Numbered from the stretch's first letter, positions 17,399 through 26,226 are shown. The stretch is DNA of 64,000 nt from Microbacteriaceae bacterium UBA1487 (GCA_002325245.1 DCRR01000014.1:10351-74350); one strand, 5' to 3'. The notes: a model not told the origin generated them from the letters alone. Numbers and translations: made by a program.

Positions 17399-18763
17399 GT
17401 GTCGTCCGCGTACCGTGCGGTGTCGTTCTGGCATGACTCGCTCGACGATGACGCCCTGACTCCCCGCGCACCGCTGGTCGGCGACACCGATGCCGACGTC
17501 GCGATCGTCGGCGCCGGGCTCACCGGCCTCTGGACGGCGTGGTATCTGCAGGAGCGCGACCCCTCGCTGCGCGTCGTGATCGTGGAGAGGGAGATCGCCG
17601 GCTTCGGGGCGAGCGGGCGCAACGGCGGATGGTGCAGCGCGCTCTTCCCCCGCTCCACGGCATCCCTCGAGCGCACGCACGGGCGCGAGGCGGCGCTCGC
17701 GATGCGGCGCGCGATGATCGACACCGTCGACGAGGTCGGCGAGGTCACGGAGAGGGCGGAGATCGACTGCGACTTCCGGCGCGGCGGCACGGTGGCGTTC
17801 GCCCGCTCGGCCGTGCAGCTGGAGGCGGCGCGTGCCGAAGTCGACGAGGCACGTGCCTACGGCGTGGACGAGCTCGAGCTGTGGGACTCCTCGCGCGTGC
17901 GCGCGGCCGGGGCGCTGGCGGCGGCGTTCGATCCCGCCTGCGCCCGACTGCACCCGGCGAAGCTCTCGCGCGGACTCGCTCGCGCCGTCGAGGGTCGCGG
18001 CGCGCTGATCGCCGAGCAGACGGCAGCTCTCGAGATCGCGCCGGGCCGAGTGACGACCGCGCACGGCACGGTGCGAGCCGAGCGCGTCGTCCAGGCGACC
18101 GAGGGCTACGGCGCGACGCTGTCGGCGACGCACCGCCGGATCCTGCCGCTCTACTCCCTCATGGTCGCGACCGAGCCGCTCGACGCCTCGGTGTGGGAGC
18201 AGATCGGCCTCGCTCACGGCCAGACCTTCACCGACTACCGTCATCTGCTGATCTACGGCCAGCGCACCGCGGACGACCGGATCGCCTTCGGCGGCCGTGG
18301 CGCGCGCTATCACTTCGGCAGCACGATCCGGCCCGAGTACGACCGGGTGCCGCGCGTCTTCGAGCACCTGCGTCGCGCCCTCGTCGAGCTGTTCCCGGTG
18401 CTGCACGACACCCGCATCACGCATCGCTGGGGCGGACCGCTCGGGGTGCCGCGCGACTGGCACGCGCGCGTGGCGTTCTCTCCCTCGACCGGTCTCGCGA
18501 GTGCGGGCGGGTACGTCGGCGACGGCCTCTCGACGACGAATCTGGCGGGCCGCACCCTCGCCGATCTGCTGACCGGGAACGAGTCCGCGCTCACCCGGCT
18601 TCCCTGGGTGGGGCATGCCGCGCGCGACTGGGAGCCGGAGCCGTGGCGGTTCCTCGGCGCCAACGCGGGCCTTGTCGCGATGCAGGCAGCCGACGCCGAG
18701 GAGCGCCTGACCGGACGGCCGTCCCTCATCGCCCGCGCCATGGGGCCGCTCGTCGGCCACTGA
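17399..18763 (+). CDS. FAD-dependent amine oxidoreductase (DAO family, PuuB-like)
   Basis: 454 residues from GTG, 11 bases after the aminotransferase. The dinucleotide-binding motif VAIVGAGLTGLWTAWYL lies at about 35-52, followed by ERE (ribose contact) and GRNGGWCSALFP. The FAD-binding C-terminal part has GYVGDGLSTTNLAGR. The GASGRNGG motif is characteristic of DAO enzymes such as gamma-glutamylputrescine oxidase. No gamma-glutamylputrescine synthetase is in the window, so the true substrate may be a free diamine or aminoacid derivative. The long open frame upstream of this GTG is a shadow of the aminotransferase. Confidence 0.9.
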   Translation: MSSAYRAVSFWHDSLDDDALTPRAPLVGDTDADVAIVGAGLTGLWTAWYLQERDPSLRVVIVEREIAGFGASGRNGGWCSALFPRSTASLERTHGREAALAMRRAMIDTVDEVGEVTERAEIDCDFRRGGTVAFARSAVQLEAARAEVDEARAYGVDELELWDSSRVRAAGALAAAFDPACARLHPAKLSRGLARAVEGRGALIAEQTAALEIAPGRVTTAHGTVRAERVVQATEGYGATLSATHRRILPLYSLMVATEPLDASVWEQIGLAHGQTFTDYRHLLIYGQRTADDRIAFGGRGARYHFGSTIRPEYDRVPRVFEHLRRALVELFPVLHDTRITHRWGGPLGVPRDWHARVAFSPSTGLASAGGYVGDGLSTTNLAGRTLADLLTGNESALTRLPWVGHAARDWEPEPWRFLGANAGLVAMQAADAEERLTGRPSLIARAMGPLVGH

Positions 18764-18809
18764 AATCTCACCGCTGGTCGGGAATACCTGCGCGCCCCCC
18801 TGCGGTTTT

Positions 18810-18825
18810 ACTTGACATGACAACT
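18810..18825. promoter_or_regulatory. Imperfect palindrome over the yceI start
   Basis: ACTTGACATGACAACT matches its own reverse complement at 12 of 16 positions and contains the ATG of the YceI gene. TTGACATGtCAA-like palindromes are typical of MarR-family operators. No regulator gene sits next to it, and no ribosome site is visible upstream of the ATG. Confidence 0.3.
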
Positions 18826-19374
18826 ACTCTTGCCGCTCATCCTCAGTACCGCACCGGCACCTGGACGCTCGACCCCGCCCACTCGACGATCGGGTTCACG
18901 GTCAGCCATCTCGCGATCAGCAAGGTGCGCGGCACGTTCGAGAGCTTCGATGTGACCATCACCACGGCCGACGACCCGCGCGACAGCCGCGTCGAGGCGA
19001 GCATCGAGATCGCTTCGGTCAACACCGGCCAGCCCCAGCGCGACGCGCACCTGCAGTCGAGCGACTTCTTCCTCGCGTCCGAGCACCCGACGGCGACCTT
19101 CGTCTCGACCGCTCTCGAGGCGAAGGGCGACGACTTCACCCTGACCGGAGATCTGACCCTGCGCGGCGTGACGAAGTCCGTCGTCCTGACCGGCGAGCTC
19201 GGCGGCGTGATGACCGACGGATACGGGCAGACCAAGGCGGGCGCGAGCGCCACGACCAAGATCAACCGCCACGATTTCGGCGTGAACTGGAACGCAGCCC
19301 TCGAGGCCGGCGGACTCACCCTCGGCGAGGAGGTCAGCGTCGCGATCGAGCTGCAGGTCGTGCTGCAGCCCTAG
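18817..19374 (+). CDS. YceI-family lipid-binding-fold protein
   Basis: 185 residues, the usual family length. The YceI signature is complete: GTWTLDPAHSTIGFTVSHL at the N-terminus, RGTFESFD, then TLRGVTKSV and FGVNWNAALEAGG. YceI proteins form a lipocalin-like barrel that binds isoprenoid or other long lipids. Some are periplasmic, but this copy has no signal peptide, as is common in actinobacteria. The start has no clear ribosome site and overlaps a palindrome. A strong hairpin follows the stop, so it appears monocistronic. Confidence 0.92.
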   Translation: MTTTLAAHPQYRTGTWTLDPAHSTIGFTVSHLAISKVRGTFESFDVTITTADDPRDSRVEASIEIASVNTGQPQRDAHLQSSDFFLASEHPTATFVSTALEAKGDDFTLTGDLTLRGVTKSVVLTGELGGVMTDGYGQTKAGASATTKINRHDFGVNWNAALEAGGLTLGEEVSVAIELQVVLQP

Positions 19375-19380
19375 ACGCCG

Positions 19381-19407
19381 CGTGGGGCGGGGCGACCCCG
19401 CTCCACG
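19381..19407 (+). terminator. Hairpin terminator after yceI
   Basis: Twelve-base arms with one mismatch (CGTGGGGCGGGG / CCCCGCTCCACG) and a three-base loop, six bases after the YceI stop. There is no T-run, as often seen in high-GC actinobacteria. Confidence 0.65.
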
Positions 19408-19446
19408 TCTGCTGGGAGTCGGCCCTGCTCAGGTGGTCTCCCGCGT

Positions 19447-19452
19447 TAGCGT
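19447..19452 (+). promoter_or_regulatory. -10-like box of the tspO gene
   Basis: TAGCGT ends five bases before the ATG. The intervening GAAGG could also serve as a ribosome site if transcription starts farther upstream. Confidence 0.3.
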
Positions 19453-19457
19453 GAAGG

Positions 19458-19988
19458 ATGGCATCGACCTCCGAGATCTCCCAGCGAACTCCGTCCCGCA
19501 CCCGCTCCGCTCTTGCCCTGGTCGCTTTCCTGGCGATCGCCTTCGCGGTGGCGGCATTCGGCGGGCTCTCCACCGCGGGCAATGTCGACGGCTGGTACGC
19601 GGCCGCCGAGCAGCCCGCCTGGACTCCCCCGAACGCCGTGTTCGGTCCGGTCTGGACGGTGCTCTACACGCTGATGTCCGTCGCTGCCTGGCTCGTCTGG
19701 CGCACACCGGACTCCGTCGCCCGGCGCCGCGCGCTGGGGCTCTACGTCGCGCAGCTGGCGGTCAACGCCGTCTGGACGCCCGTGTTCTTCGGTCTCGAGC
19801 CGTTCCTCGGGGCGCCCGCGCTGTGGATCGCCCTGGTGATCATCGTCGTTCTCGACGTGCTCGTGATCGCCACCCTCATCCGCTTCGCCCCGCTGTCGCG
19901 ACTCGCGGCCGCGTTCCTCGTTCCCTATCTGCTGTGGGCGCTGTATGCGACCACCCTCAACGCGGGCCTGGCGGCCCTGAACTCCTAG
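19458..19988 (+). CDS. tspO: TspO/MBR-family tryptophan-rich sensory protein
   Basis: 176 residues with five membrane helices. Family motifs include AEQPAWTPPNAVFGPVWTVLY and NAVWTPVFFGL, rich in Trp and Pro, followed by LWALYATTLNAGLA at the C-terminus. TspO binds porphyrins and other hydrophobic ligands and is linked to oxidative or photo-stress control. The N-terminal ~20 residues are polar and cytoplasmic. It converges with the aldo/keto reductase gene, with the two stop codons sharing CTAG. Confidence 0.92.
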   Translation: MASTSEISQRTPSRTRSALALVAFLAIAFAVAAFGGLSTAGNVDGWYAAAEQPAWTPPNAVFGPVWTVLYTLMSVAAWLVWRTPDSVARRRALGLYVAQLAVNAVWTPVFFGLEPFLGAPALWIALVIIVVLDVLVIATLIRFAPLSRLAAAFLVPYLLWALYATTLNAGLAALNS

Positions 19989-20959
19989 TCCTGACCAGCC
20001 TCCGAGAGGGGGAACAGCGCGCCGATCTCGGCGAGCTCGGCCGCGGACGCCCGCCAGCCCGAGCCGGCCGCCGCGTTGCTGCGGATCTGCTCCGGCGTCG
20101 TCGCGCCCGCGATCACGCTCGAGACGACCGGGCGCCCGAGGAACCAGCCGAAGGTCGCCTCCAGCATCGAGATCCCCCGCTCGGACGCGAACGCCTCGAA
20201 GGCCTCGATCGCATCCCAGGGCGCCTCCTCGGCGATGTGCGGACGCTGGCGCGAGATCCGCGTGTCGGCGGGGCGCTCGGTGCGCGAGAACTTGCCCGTG
20301 AACAGCCCGTTCGCGAGCGGGAAGAACGGCAGGAATCCGATGCCGACCTCCTCGCAGGCGGGCAGCACCGCGCGCTCCACCGTGCGCGCGAGCAGGTTGT
20401 ACTCGTTCTGCGCGCTGACGAACGGTGCGACGCCGAGTCGGGGCGACGCGTCCGCCGCCGCGCGGATCTGGTCGCTGTCGAAGTTCGAGTGGCCGTACGC
20501 GGCGATCTTGCCCTCCGCAACGAGCTCGTCGAGCGCGGCGATCGTCTCGTCGATCGGTGTGCCCTGGTCCGGGGTGTGCTGCTGGTACAGGTCGATGCGC
20601 TCGATGCCCAGCCGCGTCAGCGAGCCCTCGACGGCGGCCCGGATGTAGGGGCGCGAGCCGGGTGCGCTCTCCCCGGCCAGCGCGGGCGCGAACTGCGCGT
20701 GCCCGAATTTCGTCGCGATCACCAGGTCGCCCTCGCGCCCCGCGAGCACCTGGCCGAGCAGCGTCTCGCTCAGCCCGAACTCGGCGCCGTAAATGTCGGC
20801 GGTATCGAACAGGGTCACGCCCGCGTCGATCGCGGCATCGATCACCTCGCGCACGCCTTCGACGGTCGCGGTTCGGGTTCCGGCGCGGCCGAGGTTGTTG
20901 CAGCCGAGTCCGATCGCAGAGACGAGGGGGCCGTGGGTGCCGAGACGACGTGATTCCAT
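19985..20959 (-). CDS. Aldo/keto reductase
   Basis: 324 residues, (beta/alpha)8 barrel. The catalytic tetrad is visible: Asp in LFDTADIYGAEFGLSE, the Tyr four residues on, Lys in ATKFG, and His in DLYQQHTPD. The C-terminal NADPH-binding part has SSVIAGATTPEQIRSNA. It belongs to the AKR groups that include general stress and L-glyceraldehyde-type reductases; substrate unknown. The ATG is preceded by TAGGCT and seven bases. It is divergent from ogt and convergent with tspO. Confidence 0.92.
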   Translation of the reverse strand: MESRRLGTHGPLVSAIGLGCNNLGRAGTRTATVEGVREVIDAAIDAGVTLFDTADIYGAEFGLSETLLGQVLAGREGDLVIATKFGHAQFAPALAGESAPGSRPYIRAAVEGSLTRLGIERIDLYQQHTPDQGTPIDETIAALDELVAEGKIAAYGHSNFDSDQIRAAADASPRLGVAPFVSAQNEYNLLARTVERAVLPACEEVGIGFLPFFPLANGLFTGKFSRTERPADTRISRQRPHIAEEAPWDAIEAFEAFASERGISMLEATFGWFLGRPVVSSVIAGATTPEQIRSNAAAGSGWRASAAELAEIGALFPLSEAGQD

Positions 20960-20966
20960 GAGGGAA

Positions 20967-20972
20967 AGCCTA
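20967..20972 (-). promoter_or_regulatory. -10 box of the aldo/keto reductase gene, leaderless type
   Basis: Minus-strand TAGGCT ends seven bases before the ATG. It implies a start of transcription at or within a base of the start codon. Confidence 0.45.
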
Positions 20973-21055
20973 CGGTGACGGCTCCTCCCCGAGCAGCCGC
21001 ACTGCGCCGTTCACACCGTGTCCGATTCCCGCTCGTCCGTCCGGCGCGCGCTCGT

Positions 21056-21061
21056 TACGCT
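21056..21061 (+). promoter_or_regulatory. -10 box of ogt, leaderless type
   Basis: TACGCT, six bases, ATG. This supports the start at 21068 over longer upstream options. Confidence 0.4.
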
Positions 21062-21067
21062 CGAGAC

Positions 21068-21592
21068 ATGTCCCCCACCGATCCCCGCCCGCACTCGCTG
21101 CGTCGCCTCACCTCGCCGATCGGCAGAATCGAGCTCCTGGGCGACGGCACCGCCGTCACCTCGCTCGCCATCGAGCGCGACGGAGCGCTGCCGCACGACG
21201 ATCTGCCGGAGTCGAGCGACGCCGTACTTGATCGCGCCGCCGCGCAGCTCGACGAGTACTTCCGCGGCGCGCGCCGCACCTTCGACCTTCCCGTCGCGCT
21301 CGCCGGCACGGCCTTCCAGCGCGCCATCTGGGAGCAGCTCATCGCGCTCGACTGGGGCGAGGTTGTCTCGTACGGAGAACTCGGTCGCGCGACCGGTCGC
21401 GCCACCGCGGGTCGCGCCGTCGGCGGCGCCGTCGGCGCCAACCCGGTGCCGATCATCGTGCCGTGCCATCGCGTGCTCGGCGGCAGCGGACGCATCACCG
21501 GCTACAGCGGCGGCGAGGGCGTCCCCACCAAGGCATGGCTGCTCGCGCACGAGGGCATTCCGCACTCCGTGCCGCGCAGCGGTGTCGCGTGA
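21068..21592 (+). CDS. ogt: Methylated-DNA--protein-cysteine methyltransferase
   Basis: 174 residues. The suicide-acceptor motif VPCHRVLGG is intact near residue 140, preceded by GEVVSYGELGRATGR and AVGGAVGANPVP, which are the DNA-binding helix-turn-helix and Asn hinge. The enzyme transfers alkyl groups from O6-alkylguanine or O4-alkylthymine to its own Cys. No Ada regulatory domain is present. It is translationally coupled (GTGA) to the 3-methyladenine glycosylase gene, forming a two-gene alkylation-repair operon. Confidence 0.95.
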   Translation: MSPTDPRPHSLRRLTSPIGRIELLGDGTAVTSLAIERDGALPHDDLPESSDAVLDRAAAQLDEYFRGARRTFDLPVALAGTAFQRAIWEQLIALDWGEVVSYGELGRATGRATAGRAVGGAVGANPVPIIVPCHRVLGGSGRITGYSGGEGVPTKAWLLAHEGIPHSVPRSGVA

Positions 21593-22185
21593 CGGGTCTC
21601 GTCGCGGGAGCGGACGACCGGTCGCGCTGCGCCTGGGTCGGCACCGACGCCGAGTACACCCGATATCACGACGAGGAGTGGGGCGTTGCGCTGCACGGCG
21701 ATCGCCCGCTGTTCGAGAAGCTCAGTCTTGAGGGCTTCCAGGCGGGCCTGTCCTGGATCACGATCCTGCGTCGGCGCCCGACGTTCCGTGCCGCATTCGC
21801 CGGCTTCGACATCCCGACTGTCGCGGCGTTCGGACCGGACGACGTCGAGCGGCTCATGGCGGATTCGGGCATCATCCGCAACCGCGCCAAGATCGAGGCG
21901 ACGATCTCGAACGCGCGGATCGTCGCCGAGTTCACCGAACACGACCCCGGAGCCCTCGACCGGCTGATCTGGAGCTTCGCTCCCGCGGAGTCGCCGCGGC
22001 GCGCCGGGCCCGCCGATGTCCCCGCCACGACACCGGAGTCAACGGCGGCGAGCCGCGCCCTCAAGAAGATGGGGCTGCGCTTCGTCGGGCCGACCACGCT
22101 CTACGCGCTCATGCAGTCGGCGGGGCTCGTCGACGATCACGTCGACGGCTGCTGGCGGGCCGGAACGGGCGCCCGGAAGCGCTAA
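21589..22185 (+). CDS. tag: DNA-3-methyladenine glycosylase I
   Basis: 198 residues from the GTG that overlaps the ogt stop. The family signature RCAWVGTDAEYTRYHDEEWG is at residues ~13-32, with FEKLSLEGFQAGLSWITIL and RNRAKIEATISNAR following. Zinc-binding Cys and His positions (CAW near the start, late GLVDDHVDGC) are kept. The enzyme removes 3-methyladenine from DNA in base excision repair, complementary to Ogt. It converges with yaaA, with overlapping stop codons. Confidence 0.95.
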   Translation: MTGLVAGADDRSRCAWVGTDAEYTRYHDEEWGVALHGDRPLFEKLSLEGFQAGLSWITILRRRPTFRAAFAGFDIPTVAAFGPDDVERLMADSGIIRNRAKIEATISNARIVAEFTEHDPGALDRLIWSFAPAESPRRAGPADVPATTPESTAASRALKKMGLRFVGPTTLYALMQSAGLVDDHVDGCWRAGTGARKR

Positions 22186-22946
22186 GCCGCCGCGCGGTGC
22201 TCGGCGACGAGCACCAGTTCGCCGGCGTCGCCCGGTTCGAGCCGGATGCCCCTATCGCGCGCCCAATCCCTCAGATCGGATTCATCCCCTGGCCACACGG
22301 GGCTCGTCAGCAGTGCGCGGGCGAACTCGCCCTTGCCGGCCTTGTTGAAGTGATTCAGCGCGCGTCGGCGGCCGTCGCCGTCCTCGGTGACCACCCGCAG
22401 GAAGCGCGAATCCGCCGGAGCCGGGCCGAGCGCCGCGTAGGCCTCGGACCGGGCGTCCAGCACGAAACCCCCCGCCGCGCGTTCCGCGAGCGCGGCACCC
22501 GCGGCCGCCGCCCAGTGCCGTCGCAGGGTGACGCCGGGAAGGCGCGAATCCGCCGACAGGCGGTAGGCCGGGATCGGATCGAGCGCCCCGACCAGGCCGA
22601 ACAGCGCCGACGCGATGGCGACGTTCTCCCCGGCGCGCACGCGCGCCTCGTCGGGCAGCGTCGCCGCGTCGAGCGCGTCGAAGAGCACGCCATCAAAGCG
22701 GTCGAGGGCGGGCATCGTCACGGAGTCCTCGACCTCGCGATTGAGCTCGATGAGGGCGCCTTGCGTGGCGCCCAGCTTCAGCGCACGCCGCGCCGCCTCC
22801 GGGTCCTGGCAGAGCGCGCGCAGCGCCTCCAGGCTCTCGCGGCGCGCATCGGTGAGGCTCGCGAAGCTCAGCAGGTCCAGGTCGAGACGCGTCCCCGGAG
22901 TTCCCCCCGGGCGCTTGGTCTCAGATGGGGGCAGAAGCAGCAGCAC
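22182..22946 (-). CDS. yaaA: YaaA-family peroxide-stress protein
   Basis: 254 residues from GTG (VLLLLPPSETK), five bases after the stop of the P-loop kinase gene. The N-terminal LLPPSETKRPGG is the YaaA/DUF328 hallmark, and the C-terminal NHFNKAGKGEFARALL matches the conserved FNKxxKG block. In E. coli YaaA limits intracellular free iron and oxidative DNA damage during peroxide stress. It appears to share an operon with the upstream kinase and perhaps the atp genes. Longer upstream frames are shadows. Confidence 0.88.
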   Translation of the reverse strand: MLLLLPPSETKRPGGTPGTRLDLDLLSFASLTDARRESLEALRALCQDPEAARRALKLGATQGALIELNREVEDSVTMPALDRFDGVLFDALDAATLPDEARVRAGENVAIASALFGLVGALDPIPAYRLSADSRLPGVTLRRHWAAAAGAALAERAAGGFVLDARSEAYAALGPAPADSRFLRVVTEDGDGRRRALNHFNKAGKGEFARALLTSPVWPGDESDLRDWARDRGIRLEPGDAGELVLVAEHRAAA

Positions 22947-22951
22947 GACGA

Positions 22952-23479
22952 TCAGCCGACAGCGAAGCGCAGCGCCTCGGCGACGTTCTCGTCCACCGGG
23001 CGCACCGAGTCGAGACGCAGTCGCGGCACCTCGGCGCTCGGCCCGATCCACGGCTCCCACTCGTCCAGGCTCTGCTCGACGGCGTGCCAACTCGGCTCGG
23101 CCAGATGGGCGAGCTCGCGGCTGCGGGTCTCCAGACGCTCGCGGTGCACCTCGGGATCCGAGCAGAACACCTCGATGAAGCGCGTGCGCCGCTCCCCGTG
23201 CCGCTCGGCCAGCCGCACCCACTGCAGGCGAGCCGGCTCGACCGCGTTGACGGCGTCGATGATGACCCCGGCAGCGGGAGAGCTCAGCACGGAGTCGGCG
23301 ATCCTCTCGGCGACCAGGTACGCCGCGAGTCCGGTCGGCTGACCGGCATCGATCCCGGCCGACAGGATCGCGGACTCGATCGGGTCGACCGACACCACCG
23401 CAAGGCCCAGCTGACGACCGAGCTGCTCGGCGATGGTCGACTTCCCGGTTCCGGGAAGCCCCGCCATCACGATGAACAT
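22952..23479 (-). CDS. P-loop kinase-like AAA protein
   Basis: 175 residues. Walker A is AGLPGTGKST at residues 6-15, an Asp in SVDPIESA is suited to Mg or substrate binding, and VIIDAVNAVEPAR resembles the second motif of small-molecule kinases of the gluconokinase/chloramphenicol-phosphotransferase type. The second half is less conserved. The substrate cannot be assigned; it is not long enough for a zeta toxin. It follows atpC by 41 bases on the same strand and precedes yaaA. Confidence 0.8.
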   Translation of the reverse strand: MFIVMAGLPGTGKSTIAEQLGRQLGLAVVSVDPIESAILSAGIDAGQPTGLAAYLVAERIADSVLSSPAAGVIIDAVNAVEPARLQWVRLAERHGERRTRFIEVFCSDPEVHRERLETRSRELAHLAEPSWHAVEQSLDEWEPWIGPSAEVPRLRLDSVRPVDENVAEALRFAVG

Positions 23480-23520
23480 GTCACTGCCGTCCGGAACGGC
23501 GCACCCGGCGTACCGAGGCT

Positions 23521-23778
23521 CTAGACGAGCTCGGCAGCGCCGGCCACGATCGTGACCGTGTCGTTCTGCACCGACAGGAAGCCGTCGTCGGCGCGCGCGG
23601 TGACCGTCTCGCCGTCGGTCGTGGTGACGCGCACCTCGCCCTCGGCGAGCACGGCCAGAATCGGCTCGTGCCCGGCGAGGATGCCGATCTCACCCTCGGT
23701 CGTGCGGGCGATGATCTGAGTCGCCTCACCCGTCCAGAGGGCGCGATCCGCCGAAACGACGCTGACGTTCAGCGGCAT
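23521..23778 (-). CDS. atpC: F1 ATP synthase subunit epsilon
   Basis: 85 residues, essentially only the N-terminal beta-sandwich domain (PLNVSVVSADRALWTGEA, EGEIGILAGHEPILA). The usual C-terminal helical hairpin, which inhibits ATP hydrolysis in many bacteria, is missing or very short, as in many actinobacteria. It follows atpD after a single base. It connects the gamma stalk to the c-ring. Confidence 0.95.
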   Translation of the reverse strand: MPLNVSVVSADRALWTGEATQIIARTTEGEIGILAGHEPILAVLAEGEVRVTTTDGETVTARADDGFLSVQNDTVTIVAGAAELV

Positions 23779-23779
23779 G

Positions 23780-25252
23780 TTAGCCGTTCTCCTTCTGGAT
23801 CTTGGCCCAGTTGGCCTCGACGTCCGAGATGGCGCCGACGTTGAAGAAGGCCTGCTCGGCGACGTGGTCGAAGTCTCCGCGGACGATCGCGTCGAACGAC
23901 TCGATCGTCTCCTTGAGCGGCACGGTCGACCCCTCGACGCCGGTGAACTTCTTCGCCATGTAGGTGTTCTGCGAGAGGAACTGCTGGATGCGGCGGGCGC
24001 GCGAGACGGTGATCTTGTCTTCTTCGCTCAGCTCGTCGACACCGAGGATCGCGATGATCTCCTGGAGTTCCTTGTTCTTCTGCAGGATCGCCTTGACGCT
24101 GGTCGCGACGCGGTAGTGGTCCTCGCCCAAGTAGCGCGGGTCCATGATGCGGCTGGACGACGACAGCGGGTCGACGGCCGGGTAGAGGCCCTTCGACGCG
24201 ATCTCACGGCTGAGCTCGGTCGTCGCGTCGAGGTGCGCGAAGGTCGTCGCCGGGGCCGGGTCGGTGTAGTCGTCGGCGGGAACGTAGATCGCCTGCAGCG
24301 AGGTGATCGAGTGGCCGCGGGTCGAGGTGATGCGCTCCTGGAGGATACCCATCTCGTCGGCGAGGTTCGGCTGGTAGCCGACCGCGCTCGGCATGCGGCC
24401 GAGCAGGGTCGAGACCTCGGAACCGGCCTGCGTGAAGCGGAAGATGTTGTCGATGAAGAGCAGCACGTCCTGCTTCTGCACGTCGCGGAAGTACTCCGCC
24501 ATCGTCAGCGCCGACAGGGCGACACGAAGACGCGTTCCCGGCGGCTCGTCCATCTGGCCGAAGACGAGGGCCGTCTTGTCGAAGACGCCCGCCTCCTCCA
24601 TCTCGTGGATGAGGTCGTTGCCCTCACGGGTGCGCTCACCGACACCGGCGAACACCGACACGCCACCGTGGTCCTGCGCGACGCGCTGGATCATCTCCTG
24701 GATGAGAACGGTCTTGCCGACGCCGGCACCGCCGAAGAGACCGATCTTTCCACCCTGCACGTACGGCGTGAGGAGGTCGATGACCTTGATGCCGGTCTCG
24801 AAGAGCTGCGTCTTCGACTCGAGCTGGTCGAAGGCCGGGGGCTTGCGGTGGATGGGCCAGCGCTCGGTGATCTCGAGCTTCTCGCCGGGCTCGGCGTTCA
24901 GCACCTCACCCATGACGTTGAAGACCTTGCCCTTGGTGACGTCGCCGACGGGCACCGAGATCGGCGCGCCGGTGTCGGTCACGGCCTGACCGCGGACGAC
25001 GCCGTCGGTCGGCTTGAGCGCGATCGCGCGGACCAGGTCGTCGCCGAGGTGCTGCGCGACCTCGAGGTTCAGCACCGTGGTCACACCGTCGATGGTGATC
25101 TCGGTCTGCAGGGCGTTGTAGATCCCCGGGATCGCGTCGTGCGGGAACTCGATGTCAACGACCGGGCCGGTGACGCGCGCGACGCGGCCAACTCCGGCGG
25201 GAGCCGAGGCCTCAGCCTTGGTCTTCTTGGCGGTTGCAGTGGGAGGAGTCAT
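23780..25252 (-). CDS. atpD: F1 ATP synthase subunit beta
   Basis: 490 residues. Catalytic nucleotide site GGAGVGKTVLIQEM, GERTREGNDL with the catalytic Glu, and the DELSEEDK loop that gamma contacts. A ~20-residue Ala/Lys-rich N-terminal extension precedes GRVARVTGPVVDIEFP. It forms the catalytic alpha3beta3 hexamer. The gene lies 25 bases after atpG. Confidence 0.98.
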   Translation of the reverse strand: MTPPTATAKKTKAEASAPAGVGRVARVTGPVVDIEFPHDAIPGIYNALQTEITIDGVTTVLNLEVAQHLGDDLVRAIALKPTDGVVRGQAVTDTGAPISVPVGDVTKGKVFNVMGEVLNAEPGEKLEITERWPIHRKPPAFDQLESKTQLFETGIKVIDLLTPYVQGGKIGLFGGAGVGKTVLIQEMIQRVAQDHGGVSVFAGVGERTREGNDLIHEMEEAGVFDKTALVFGQMDEPPGTRLRVALSALTMAEYFRDVQKQDVLLFIDNIFRFTQAGSEVSTLLGRMPSAVGYQPNLADEMGILQERITSTRGHSITSLQAIYVPADDYTDPAPATTFAHLDATTELSREIASKGLYPAVDPLSSSSRIMDPRYLGEDHYRVATSVKAILQKNKELQEIIAILGVDELSEEDKITVSRARRIQQFLSQNTYMAKKFTGVEGSTVPLKETIESFDAIVRGDFDHVAEQAFFNVGAISDVEANWAKIQKENG

Positions 25253-25277
25253 CTCTTCTGTCTTCTCTCGTGGGGAA

Positions 25278-26174
25278 TTACTTCGCCGAGCTCAGTGCGT
25301 CGGCGCCGCCGACGATCTCGGAGATCTGTTGGGTGATCTCGGCCTGACGCGCGTTGTTCGCCAGCCGGGTGTAGTCGCGGATGAGCTTGTCCGCATTGTC
25401 AGATGCGGACTTCATCGCCTTCTGCGTCGCCGCGTGCTTGCTGGCAGCGGATTGCAGGAGCGCGTTGAAGATGCGGCTCTCGATGTAGACGGGCAGCAGC
25501 GCGTCCAGAACGGTGTCGGCCTCGGGCTCGAACTCGTAGAGCGGAAGCACCTCGGTCTCGGGCTCTTCGACGCCTTCGACGACCTCGAGGGGAAGCAGAC
25601 GCACAACCTCCGGGGTCTGGGTCAGCATCGAGACGAAGCGGTTGTACACGATGTGGATCTCGTCCACGCCGCCCTCAGACGGGGGCTGCACGAACTTCTC
25701 CACGATCGCGGCGCCGATCTCCTGCGCGGTCGCGAACGTCGGGCTGTCGGTGTCGCCGATCCACTCGCGCTCGAAGGCGCGCTTGCGGAACTTGAAGTAC
25801 CCCACCGCGCGACGGCCGACCACGTAGTAGACGACCTCCTTGCCCTGCTCGCGCAGAAGCGAGGTGAGCTCCTCGGCCTCGCGGAGCACGTTCGCGTTGA
25901 ACGCGCCGGCGAGACCGCGGTCCGAGGCGAACACCACAATGGCGGCGCGCTCGATCTTCTCCGGCTCCGTCGTGAGGATGTGGTCCACGTTCGAGTAGGT
26001 CGCCACGGCCGACACGGCGCGCGTCACGGCGCGCGCGTACGGTGCCGAGGCGGCCACCCGCTGCTGCGCCTTCTGAATGCGGCTGGCCGCAATCAGCTCC
26101 ATGGCACGGGTGATCTTCTTGGTCGTCTGGGCAGAACGGATCTTCTGCCGGTAGACCCGAAGTTGGGCTCCCAT
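25278..26174 (-). CDS. atpG: F1 ATP synthase subunit gamma
   Basis: 298 residues. N-terminal helix with VYRQKIRSAQTTKKITRAM and C-terminal helix with NADKLIRDYTRLANNARQAEIT form the rotating central shaft. The middle holds the conserved SDRGLAGAFN. Length is normal for actinobacteria. It sits between atpA and atpD in the standard order. Confidence 0.97.
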   Translation of the reverse strand: MGAQLRVYRQKIRSAQTTKKITRAMELIAASRIQKAQQRVAASAPYARAVTRAVSAVATYSNVDHILTTEPEKIERAAIVVFASDRGLAGAFNANVLREAEELTSLLREQGKEVVYYVVGRRAVGYFKFRKRAFEREWIGDTDSPTFATAQEIGAAIVEKFVQPPSEGGVDEIHIVYNRFVSMLTQTPEVVRLLPLEVVEGVEEPETEVLPLYEFEPEADTVLDALLPVYIESRIFNALLQSAASKHAATQKAMKSASDNADKLIRDYTRLANNARQAEITQQISEIVGGADALSSAK

Positions 26175-26226
26175 GTCGTTACTTCCTACTCGTCAGTGAT
26201 GATCGTGCGAATCTCGTCGTCAAAGC

